DNA of 5,286 bases, from contig CALVWH010000105.1 of NCBI GenBank assembly GCA_944364705.1, positions 1-5,286 of the forward strand, written 5' to 3'. The notes beneath the pieces are model-generated. The model had not been told where the DNA came from. It did no database searches and was given only the letters and a program-made list of their open reading frames with translations. This stretch comes from an uncultured Bacilli bacterium (GTDB taxonomy: Bacteria; Bacillota_I; Bacilli_A; RF39; UBA660). How positions within the stretch are numbered: the stretch's first letter is position 1; the number at the start of each line of letters is the position of its first letter. The position numbers and the translations under genes were made by a program. Below, in pieces: positions 1 through 5,286 of the stretch.

Positions 1-121
1 CAAAAATTGGAATTTGTTCGTCAGTTAAGTTAAGATTTTCTAAGAATTGTTTCATATCTTTTAAGATTAACAAAAATAGAGAAGCCAACTTTTCTTTATG
101 ATTATTTTCTTGATTTTCCAT
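1..121 (-). CDS. Possible 5' end of an unidentified protein gene, truncated by the window edge
   Basis: Reading the minus strand from an ATG at 121-119, the frame stays open for 40 codons to base 1. An in-frame TAA lies about eight bases upstream of the ATG, so this is the only ATG available at the 5' end. The peptide begins MENQENNHKEKLASLFLLIL and continues with a charged, leucine-rich stretch (KDMKQFLENLNL) that looks helical and amphipathic; it is too short and polar to call a membrane segment or signal peptide. I do not recognise the family. In favour of a real gene are its divergent orientation away from the tRNA and a TATAAT-like box on the minus strand at 148-143. Against it are the lack of a clear Shine-Dalgarno sequence (the upstream bases read GTAAGAAAAT) and the fact that 40 open codons is weak evidence in AT-rich DNA. 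Confidence 0.42.
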   Translation of the reverse strand, partial: MENQENNHKEKLASLFLLILKDMKQFLENLNLTDEQIPIF

Positions 122-142
122 ATTTTCTTACGTTTAGGAACT

Positions 143-183
143 ATTATATAATATAATAATGAAAAAAAGGAAATAAATTTCAA
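143..183 (-). promoter_or_regulatory. Candidate divergent promoter for the leftward ORF
   Basis: On the minus strand a perfect TATAAT occupies 148-143, but no good -35 lies 16-18 bases upstream of it. An alternative pairing is TTGAAA at 183-178 with TATTAT at 158-153, spaced by 19 bases. Either would start a transcript just ahead of the ATG at 121. The region is so AT-rich that -10-like strings arise by chance, so this is tentative. Confidence 0.3.
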
Positions 184-200
184 AAAAATTGAGAAAAGTA

Positions 201-229
201 TTGCCAACTTAGAAAAAATAGGTTATAAT
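201..229 (+). promoter_or_regulatory. Sigma-A-type promoter of the tRNA-Ile gene
   Basis: A -35 box TTGCCA (201-206, five of six to TTGACA) and a perfect -10 TATAAT (224-229) are separated by exactly 17 bases. Transcription would begin near 236, leaving a 5' leader of about 16 bases for RNase P to remove before the tRNA. It is the best promoter in the window and may also feed the gatCAB-asnS operon by read-through. Confidence 0.8.
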
Positions 230-251
230 TAATTTGTTGTTTGACATTAAT

Positions 252-328
<77 letters not shown>

Positions 329-339
329 TTGATGTATTT

Positions 340-363
340 AAATAGGTTTTTAACCTATTTTTT
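340..363 (+). terminator. Intrinsic terminator after tRNA-Ile
   Basis: A nine-base-pair stem (340-348 with 352-360) encloses a three-base loop of T and runs into a T tract at 358-363. Only two of the nine pairs are G-C, so it may be leaky. It lies 11 bases after the CCA end. It matters because the T-box leader begins about ten bases downstream. Confidence 0.75.
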
Positions 364-373
364 CGTAAAAGCG

Positions 374-620
374 AAGACAGAGAAAAGTAACTATTTTAGA
401 ACATGAAAAGCGAGTTAGGATTTGGTGAAAAGCTAACCTTGGAAAAAGTAGTGAAGAACACTCGAGAGTTGTTTGTTTGAAATTAGTAGAATAAACCGGG
501 GTATCATCCGTTATAAAATGATTTTGTTTTTATGAACAAAAAGAGCGATCACATTGTGATAACTAGGGTGGTACCGCGGATACAGTCATTCGTCCCTTTT
601 GGGGAAATGGCTGTTTTTTT
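374..620 (+). promoter_or_regulatory. T-box riboswitch leader, specifier AAC (Asn), controlling gatCAB-asnS
   Basis: This cis-acting RNA senses tRNA charging and decides between termination and read-through into gatC. Stem I can be folded by eye. A lower helix pairs about 375-379 with 470-474 and 380-382 with 461-463. The specifier loop has 5' strand 383-389 ending in the S-turn AGTA (386-389) and 3' strand 453-460, reading GAA, G, AAC, A. The upper helix pairs 390-397 with 445-452, and a distal hairpin pairs 414-418 with 433-437 and contains GGTGAAA. The specifier triplet is AAC (457-459), the asparagine codon. Downstream are the conserved CCGTTA (508-513), a hairpin 523-528/535-540 and Stem III 548-552/556-560. 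The canonical T-box AGGGTGGTACCGCG lies at 565-578, with tRNA-acceptor bulge TGGTACC (569-575). The antiterminator pairs AGGG (565-568) with CCCT (594-597) and GCG (576-578) with CGT (591-593). The exact 5' end is uncertain. Confidence 0.95.
582..620 (+). terminator. T-box regulated intrinsic terminator
   Basis: The stem pairs 582-590 with 606-614 and, after a small internal loop, 593-596 with 601-604 around a TTTT loop. It is followed by a run of T through 620. The left arm uses bases 591-597, which the T-box antiterminator also needs, so the two folds exclude one another. Uncharged tRNA bound to the leader should favour the antiterminator and expression; charged tRNA should favour this terminator. 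Confidence 0.93.
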
Positions 621-635
621 GTTAAAGGAGGACTT

Positions 636-926
636 ATGGCGACGAAAGAACAATTAAAAGATTACGCACATAAAATGATGTTTGATATGAAAGAAGAAGA
701 GTATGATACCTTAGAAAAGGAATTTGAAATTTTTGAAAAACAAATGGATTTTATTGGAAAAGTAAAAGGAATTGAAAAAATAGTACCTATGACTTTTCCT
801 TATATAAATGAAGATGTGAAATTAAGAGATGATCTTGTAAAAAATACTATAACAACGAAAGAAGCATTAAAAAATTGTAAAGTTGTTGACCGAGATCAAG
901 TACGAGTACCGAAGGTGGTGGAATAA
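636..926 (+). CDS. gatC: Aspartyl/glutamyl-tRNA amidotransferase subunit C
   Basis: GatC is the small structural subunit of the cytosolic GatCAB amidotransferase. It wraps around GatA and links it to GatB, and has no catalytic residues of its own. The 96-residue length is normal for the family. The family pattern is visible: an N-terminal two-helix region (about 4-45), the proline turn VPMTFPY (50-56) followed by KLRDD (62-66), which corresponds to the usual P-M-x-H...R-E-D segment, then EALKNC (76-81) and the C-terminal VPKVVE (91-96). The sequence is divergent: the usual His after P-M-T is Phe here and the N-terminal helix is highly acidic. The start is fixed by the strong site AAAGGAGGA (624-632), just after the T-box terminator. 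The stop overlaps the gatA start by one base (TAATG), implying translational coupling. Position as the first gene of gatCAB makes the call secure. Confidence 0.94.
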   Translation: MATKEQLKDYAHKMMFDMKEEEYDTLEKEFEIFEKQMDFIGKVKGIEKIVPMTFPYINEDVKLRDDLVKNTITTKEALKNCKVVDRDQVRVPKVVE

Positions 927-2365
927 TGAATTATCAAAAAATGACGATTATGGATATGTCGGAAAAGGACCCAGAAAAACTTTTTAAGGAAGCAAATACA
1001 CTCGCACATCAATATCAAGAAGAATACAATTCTTTTGTAACAATATTAGATACTTTTGATATGACTGATGGAAAAACAAAATTAAGAGGAATTCCTTATG
1101 CCTTAAAAGATAATATTGCTACAAAAGGCATTTTAACAACTGCATCTTCTAATATTTTGAAAGATTATGTTCCTGTATTTGATGCAACTGTGTACAAAAA
1201 ATTAAAAGAATCTGGAGCTGTGCTTGTTGGAAAGACTGTATTAGATGAGCTTGCCATGGGAGGAACCGGAACGACAGGACATACGGGAATTGTTAAAAAT
1301 CCATGGGATAAAACGAGACAAATTGGGGGATCTTCTGCAGGTAGTGCTGCTGCTGTTGCCCTTGGTATTGTTCCTTTTAGTATTGGTTCTGATACTGGAG
1401 ATTCTATCCGAAAACCAGCAGCGTATGGAGGAATTGTTGGTTTTAAACCTACTTACGGGTTAGTTTCTAGATATGGACTTTTCCCATTTGCTTCTTCTTT
1501 AGATCATGTTGGATGTTTTACAAGAAGTGTAAAAGATGCAGCAATCGTTACTGATATCATAAAAGGATACGATGAAAATGACATGACAAGTTTAAAAGAT
1601 GATGGAAAATGTTATGAAAGTACGATTGAACAAGACATTCATGGACGTAAACTTTTTTACATAAAAGAAATCTGTGATAAAAATTTGTACCAAGGAAAAT
1701 CAGAAATCTTATCTGTTTTAGATTCTTTTTATGATAATTTAAAAAAATTAGAGGAGATTGGATTTGAAATTGAGCCAGTATCGATTGATAAGGATTTGCT
1801 TATGGCTCTTTACCCAACATATATGGCAATTACTTGCGCAGAAGCTACAAGTAACGATTCAAATTTGACTGGAATTTCTTTTGGAATTCGCGGAGAGGGT
1901 AAAAATATTCAAGAAATGATTATGGATGCAAGAACAAAAGGATTTTCAGAGCTTATTAAAAGAAGATTTGTTTTAGGAAGTTATATTTTACAAAGAGAAA
2001 ATCAAGAAAAATTATTTTTAAATGCTCAGAGAATTCGGCATATGATCGTTGACAAAATAAATACTTTATTTCAAGAGTTTGACGGAATGATTATGCCATC
2101 TTTTGGCTCTTTACCACCAAAATTTGAAGATAGTTCCGATCGATTATCTGAGGAATATTTACTTTTAGAAAATCATTTATGTATTGGAAACTTTGGAGGA
2201 TTTCCAAGTATCTCGATTCCGAGTGGTTTTTTAAACAATTTACCGTTAAGTATTAATTTAACGGGACGTTGTAAAGAGGATGATCTTGTATTAAATATGG
2301 CTTATTATATGGAGAAAACTTTTGGTTACCAAGGAATTGTTGCGGGAGGTGAAGATCATGTATAA
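926..2365 (+). CDS. gatA: Aspartyl/glutamyl-tRNA amidotransferase subunit A (glutaminase/amidase)
   Basis: GatA hydrolyses glutamine and supplies ammonia to GatB for converting Glu-tRNA(Gln) to Gln-tRNA(Gln), or Asp-tRNA(Asn) to Asn-tRNA(Asn). It belongs to the amidase-signature family. At 479 residues it is full length. The Ser-cisSer-Lys triad is assignable: Lys61 in KDNI, Ser136 in GGSSAGS (134-140) and nucleophile Ser160 in GSDTGDSIRKPA (154-165); the 24-residue Ser-Ser spacing matches the family. Further hallmarks are GFKPTYGLVSRYG (172-184), FASSLDHVG (188-196) and EATSN (306-310). Two points are odd: the usual TGGS before the nucleophile is TGDS here (Asp159), and the segment after EATSN reads DSNLTGISFG rather than the usual LxRYDGxRYG. 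All three triad residues are intact, so I expect activity. The start follows AAGGTGG (912-918) within the end of gatC, and the gene overlaps gatB by eight bases. Confidence 0.97.
   Translation: MNYQKMTIMDMSEKDPEKLFKEANTLAHQYQEEYNSFVTILDTFDMTDGKTKLRGIPYALKDNIATKGILTTASSNILKDYVPVFDATVYKKLKESGAVLVGKTVLDELAMGGTGTTGHTGIVKNPWDKTRQIGGSSAGSAAAVALGIVPFSIGSDTGDSIRKPAAYGGIVGFKPTYGLVSRYGLFPFASSLDHVGCFTRSVKDAAIVTDIIKGYDENDMTSLKDDGKCYESTIEQDIHGRKLFYIKEICDKNLYQGKSEILSVLDSFYDNLKKLEEIGFEIEPVSIDKDLLMALYPTYMAITCAEATSNDSNLTGISFGIRGEGKNIQEMIMDARTKGFSELIKRRFVLGSYILQRENQEKLFLNAQRIRHMIVDKINTLFQEFDGMIMPSFGSLPPKFEDSSDRLSEEYLLLENHLCIGNFGGFPSISIPSGFLNNLPLSINLTGRCKEDDLVLNMAYYMEKTFGYQGIVAGGEDHV
2345..2351 (+). promoter_or_regulatory. 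Ribosome binding site that fixes the gatB start
   Basis: GGAGGTG inside the last codons of gatA lies six bases before the ATG at 2358. It favours that start over the in-frame ATG at 2322, which would add 12 residues (MVTKELLREVKI) with no similarity to GatB and extend the overlap with gatA to 44 bases. GatB proteins normally begin a few residues before the VIGLEVH motif, as the 2358 start gives. Confidence 0.88.
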
Positions 2366-3779
2366 AGCTGTTATCGGATTAGAAGTTCATTGCGAATTAA
2401 AAACTCAATCGAAAAATTTTAGTAGTGGAGAAAATTCTTATTCTAGATATCCAAATACGAACTTATCTCCTGTCGATTTAGCATTCCCAGGAATTTTACC
2501 AGTACTTAATAAAGAAGGTGTTAAAAAAGCTTTAAAAATGTCTCTTGCTTTTCATTGTGACGTTCCAGATGTTTTAACATTTGATCGTAAAAATTATTTT
2601 TATCCAGACTTGCCAAAGGGATATCAAATTACGCAAATTCGAAAACCGGTTGGAACTAACGGATATGTTATGATTCATGTCGATGGAGAAGAGAAGAAAA
2701 TTTTGATTCATGATACCCATTTAGAAGAAGATACGGCATCTTTGGATCATTTTGGAAATTATTCTTTGATTGATTACAATCGTTGTGGAGTTCCTCTTTT
2801 GGAAACCGTAACGGAACCCTGTATCCATTCTTCGAAAGAAGCTGTAGCGTTTTTAGAAACTTTACGAAATATGTTTCTTTATATGGATACGAGCGATGCG
2901 AGAGGTGATATGGGACAAATTCGGTGTGATGTTAATGTATCTTTAATGAAGGAAGACGATACGGAGCTTGGAACAAGGGTAGAAATGAAAAATATTAATT
3001 CTTTTAATAATGTGAAGGCTGCGATTGAATGTGAAATTAAAAGACAAACAGAAATTCTAAAAAACGGTGGAACGATTGTACAAGAGACAAGACGATTCGA
3101 TGATGTTGATATGTGCACCTATCCGATGAGAAAAAAAGAAGATGCAATCGATTATAAGTATTTTCCGGAACCAAATATTCCACCAATCAAAATTGATAAA
3201 GATTGGCTTGCTCGCATTGAAGAAGAAATACCAGTTTTACCATATGAACGTTGCCAAAACTATATGAAAGAATATGGCTTATCTCGTTATGATGCAACAA
3301 ACCTAGTAAAAGAGAAAGAAATTGCGGAATATTTTGAACAAACCATTAAAGAAGGTTCCGATCCAAAGATGGCATCGAATTGGATTACCAGTGTTATTTT
3401 AGGATATTTAAATAAAGAAGAAATTTCAATAAGAGAACTTTTTTTGACACCAAAAATGTTAACAGAATTAATTTCTATGGTTGAAAAAGGTTCCATTTCG
3501 AGTAAGCAAGGAAAAGAAGTTTTGTTTAAATCTTTAGAACAAGAAAAGGATCCAAAATCGATTGTTCAAGAAGAGGGATTATCGCAGATTGGAAATGATG
3601 AAGAAATTAAAGCAATCGTTATGGAAGTTTTTGGTGAAAATCCGAAAGCAAAAGAGCAATATCTTGCAGGAAGGACTAATATTGTTGATTTTATGGTTGG
3701 CCAAGTAATGAAAAAAACAAGAGGAAGAGCAAATCCTTCGATAACAATGAAAATGATTAAAGAGGAAATGGAGCGATAA
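2358..3779 (+). CDS. gatB: Aspartyl/glutamyl-tRNA amidotransferase subunit B (kinase/tRNA-binding)
   Basis: GatB phosphorylates the side chain of the mischarged Glu- or Asp-tRNA with ATP and replaces the phosphate with ammonia channelled from GatA. From the ATG at 2358 it has 473 residues, the normal length. The cradle domain begins with VIGLEVHCELKT (5-16), followed by FDRKNYFYPDLPKGYQI (75-91), HLEED (121-125), the family signature IDYNRCGVPLLE (138-149), TEP (152-154), IRCDVNVSL (188-196), ETRRFD (243-248) and DYKYFPEP (265-272). The acidic and histidine residues expected around the metal/ATP site (Glu9, His11, Glu123/124, Glu153) are present. The helical and YqeY-like tail, which binds the tRNA body, covers roughly 290-473 and ends with GQVMKKTRGRANP (448-460). 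Oddities: the usual EEDAGK is EEDTAS, losing the common Lys, and the usual EEGS before RCD is DMGQ. Its start overlaps the gatA stop by eight bases. Confidence 0.96.
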   Translation: MYKAVIGLEVHCELKTQSKNFSSGENSYSRYPNTNLSPVDLAFPGILPVLNKEGVKKALKMSLAFHCDVPDVLTFDRKNYFYPDLPKGYQITQIRKPVGTNGYVMIHVDGEEKKILIHDTHLEEDTASLDHFGNYSLIDYNRCGVPLLETVTEPCIHSSKEAVAFLETLRNMFLYMDTSDARGDMGQIRCDVNVSLMKEDDTELGTRVEMKNINSFNNVKAAIECEIKRQTEILKNGGTIVQETRRFDDVDMCTYPMRKKEDAIDYKYFPEPNIPPIKIDKDWLARIEEEIPVLPYERCQNYMKEYGLSRYDATNLVKEKEIAEYFEQTIKEGSDPKMASNWITSVILGYLNKEEISIRELFLTPKMLTELISMVEKGSISSKQGKEVLFKSLEQEKDPKSIVQEEGLSQIGNDEEIKAIVMEVFGENPKAKEQYLAGRTNIVDFMVGQVMKKTRGRANPSITMKMIKEEMER

Positions 3780-3780
3780 T

Positions 3781-5154
3781 ATGGATGTAAAAGAGCTATA
3801 TAAAAAGAAAGATGATTTCTATGGAAAAAAAGTAACCTTAGAAGGCTGGATTCGAAATCATCGAAAACAAAAAGAATTTGGTTTTATCGATTTTTCTGAT
3901 GGTACCTGTTTTTCGCATGTACAAATTGTTTATGATCAATCCTTATCAAATTTTGAAGAAATTACGAAGTTAATGGTTGGAAGTGCAATTAAGATAGAAG
4001 GAATTTTACAAAAATCGGAAGGAAAAGGTCAAGAATTTGAAATAAAACTTCTTTCTTATGAACTTTTAGGAGATTGTCCAAAAGAATGTCCTTTACAACC
4101 AAAAAGACATAGCAATGAATTTTTAAGAGAAATTGCTTATCTTCGTCCAAGAGCAAATCTTTTTCAAGCTGTTTTTCGTGTTCGCAGTGTTGCTGCGTAT
4201 GCTATCCATAAATATTTTCATAAAAGAGGATATCTTTATTTCCATGCACCATTAATTACGGCAAGTGATTGTGAAGGTGCTGGGGAAATGTTCCAGGTAA
4301 CGACTCTTGATCTAAATCAAGTAGCAAAAACTGGAAAAGTTGATTATGCAAAAGATTTTTATGGAAAGAAAGCAGGGCTTACTGTTTCTGGACAATTGGA
4401 AGCAGAAACGTTTGCCATGGCATTTAAAAAGGTATATACTTTTGGACCAACCTTTCGTGCCGAAAATTCAAACACTAAGACACATGCTTCAGAATTTTGG
4501 ATGATTGAACCGGAAATTGCTTTTTGTGATTTAGAACAATTGATGGATATCATGGAAGATTTCTTGAAATATATTGTTTCTTATGTTTTGAAACACGCAA
4601 AAGAAGAGATGGATTTTTTTGATCGTTATGTCGAAAAAGGATTAAAAGATAAATTAAATAAATTGTTAGAAAGCAAATTTACAAAAGTAACACACGAAGA
4701 AGTAATTACCATTTTAAAAAATGCTAATGTTTCTTGGGAATTTCCTCCGGAATATGGGGAAGATATTGCAAAAGAACATGAAAAATATATTACCGATTAT
4801 TTTCAAGGCCCAGTATTTATTACAAATTGGCCGAAAGATATTAAAGCTTTTTATATGAAACAAAACAGTGATCAAAAAACAGTTGCAGCTGTTGATTTAG
4901 AAGTTCCAGGTGCAGGAGAACTTATGGGTGGATCACAAAGAGAAGAAAATTATGAAAAATTAATCAAGAGAATGGAAGAACTTCATTTAAATAAAGAAGA
5001 AATGCAATGGTATTTGGATTTAAGAAGATTTGGGGGATGTACTCATTCTGGATTTGGTATGGGATTTGAACGTTTGTTGATTTATTTGACAGGAGTAGAA
5101 AATATTCGTGATGTCATTCCTTATCCGAGAACTCCAGGGAACTGTGAATTTTAA
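3781..5154 (+). CDS. asnS: Asparaginyl-tRNA synthetase
   Basis: AsnRS is a cytosolic class IIb aminoacyl-tRNA synthetase that activates asparagine with ATP and attaches it to tRNA(Asn). The 457 residues resemble the E. coli-type enzyme throughout. An N-terminal OB-fold anticodon-binding domain (about 15-95, with VTLEGWIRNHR at 18-28) leads to the conserved KRHSNEFLRE (108-117) and LRPR (121-124). Motif 1 lies around 141-157 and ends in the invariant Pro157. Other landmarks are ASDCEGAGEMF (161-171) and TVSGQLEAE (201-209). Motif 2 contains FGPTFRAENSNT (221-232) and EFWMIEPE (238-245). GGSQREE (383-389) and motif 3 GFGMGFERL (424-432) complete the active site. The ending PRTPGNCEF resembles the PRTPRNASF end of E. 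coli AsnRS and separates it from AspRS. The gene starts one base after the gatB stop, with GGAG at 3770-3773 as its binding site, and is the last gene of the operon. Confidence 0.98.
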   Translation: MDVKELYKKKDDFYGKKVTLEGWIRNHRKQKEFGFIDFSDGTCFSHVQIVYDQSLSNFEEITKLMVGSAIKIEGILQKSEGKGQEFEIKLLSYELLGDCPKECPLQPKRHSNEFLREIAYLRPRANLFQAVFRVRSVAAYAIHKYFHKRGYLYFHAPLITASDCEGAGEMFQVTTLDLNQVAKTGKVDYAKDFYGKKAGLTVSGQLEAETFAMAFKKVYTFGPTFRAENSNTKTHASEFWMIEPEIAFCDLEQLMDIMEDFLKYIVSYVLKHAKEEMDFFDRYVEKGLKDKLNKLLESKFTKVTHEEVITILKNANVSWEFPPEYGEDIAKEHEKYITDYFQGPVFITNWPKDIKAFYMKQNSDQKTVAAVDLEVPGAGELMGGSQREENYEKLIKRMEELHLNKEEMQWYLDLRRFGGCTHSGFGMGFERLLIYLTGVENIRDVIPYPRTPGNCEF

Positions 5155-5176
5155 ATAGAATAATAAACTATAGAGG

Positions 5177-5206
5177 AAGAGAATATAAAAATTCTCTTTT
5201 TTTTTT
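5177..5206 (+). terminator. Intrinsic terminator of the gatCAB-asnS operon
   Basis: A stem pairing 5178-5184 with 5191-5197 encloses loop ATAAAA. It can be extended by A-T and G-T pairs into the T tract. Ten consecutive T residues run from 5197 to 5206. It lies 22 bases after the asnS stop and should end the polycistronic message. Confidence 0.93.
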
Positions 5207-5259
5207 GAAAAAAATGTAACTATTCAGACTATAGATAATAAAAAATAAAAATAAATGTC

Positions 5260-5286
5260 AAAAGTAGCGTAAAGATAGCTGCTTTT
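5260..5286. terminator. Second hairpin at the right edge, probable terminator (strand unclear)
   Basis: Bases 5260-5268 (AAAAGTAGC) pair with 5278-5286 (GCTGCTTTT) in nine pairs, one of them G-T, around a nine-base loop. The plus-strand arm ends in TTTT at the window edge, so any longer T tract cannot be seen. On the minus strand the stem would end in TTTT and continue GACATTTATTTTT, which could terminate a convergent gene entering from the right. Which applies cannot be decided here. Confidence 0.42.

Noticed and set aside
158..175. Tiny plus-strand frame ATG-AAA-AAA-AGG-AAA-TAA
   Set aside because: It is only five codons, in an AT-rich spacer, with no binding site.
241..246. Perfect -35 consensus TTGACA just upstream of the tRNA
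   Set aside because: A matching -10 would have to lie around 264-269, inside the tRNA, where the sequence is CAGCTG. It probably occurs by chance in the tRNA leader; the real promoter is at 201-229.
453..461. Other readings of the specifier: GAA at 453-455 or CAC (His) at 459-461
   Set aside because: GAA at 453-455 fills the S-turn position opposite AGTA, and C461 is paired with G382 in the lower helix. The register with AAC followed by A460 fits the usual T-box loop best; the one-base shift to GAA at 456-458 is kept as a finding.
1245..1463. 72-codon plus-strand frame inside gatA
   Set aside because: It lies wholly within the conserved amidase core of gatA in another frame, has low-complexity Leu/Val content and no homology I recognise; it is a shadow frame.
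2322..2357. Upstream in-frame ATG for gatB adding 12 residues
   Set aside because: The extension does not resemble GatB N-termini, lacks a good binding site and would overlap gatA by 44 bases. The ATG at 2358 has GGAGGTG at proper spacing.
2879..3118. 79-codon minus-strand frame opposite gatB
   Set aside because: It is antisense to strongly conserved GatB motifs and has no binding site or recognisable domain.
3287..3496. 69-codon minus-strand frame opposite the gatB tail
   Set aside because: It is antisense to the coding sequence of the GatB tail, with no supporting signals.
4359..4553. 64-codon minus-strand frame opposite asnS motif 2
   Set aside because: It is the complement of a highly conserved synthetase segment and has no independent evidence.

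Overview
The window is low-GC DNA (roughly one third G+C) with strong Shine-Dalgarno sites, TAA stops only and a T-box leader. This points to a Bacillota-type bacterium. The GatA and GatB sequences carry variants that, from memory, resemble Mollicutes/Erysipelotrichia-like lineages more than Bacillus or Staphylococcus; that placement is an inference. Tryptophan is encoded by TGG and no TGA is read through, so the standard bacterial code fits.

Layout. Bases 1-121 hold the 5' end of a possible unidentified gene on the minus strand, running off the left edge. Bases 122-200 are an AT-rich divergent promoter region. A promoter at 201-229 drives a solitary tRNA-Ile(GAT) at 252-328, which is followed by a short terminator hairpin at 340-363. 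Almost directly after it comes a T-box leader (about 374-620) with a specifier loop readable as AAC (Asn), a canonical T-box and a competing intrinsic terminator. Four tightly packed genes follow: gatC (636-926), gatA (926-2365), gatB (2358-3779) and asnS (3781-5154). The operon ends in a strong intrinsic terminator (5177-5206). The last 80 bases contain no gene, only a second hairpin cut by the window edge.

How it works together. GatCAB amidates Glu-tRNA(Gln), and Asp-tRNA(Asn) where a non-discriminating AspRS exists. AsnRS charges tRNA(Asn) directly. The leader should let transcription through when its sensed tRNA is uncharged, so both enzymes would rise when Asn-tRNA(Asn) is scarce. The most interesting point is that the specifier reads G-A-A-C, so an Asn codon (AAC) overlaps a Glu codon (GAA) shifted by one base. 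This is the arrangement reported for the 'two-codon' T-box of the Clostridium acetobutylicum transamidation operon. I see no wholly new system here; the novelty, if any, lies in the control of this operon and in the divergent GatA/GatB sequences.
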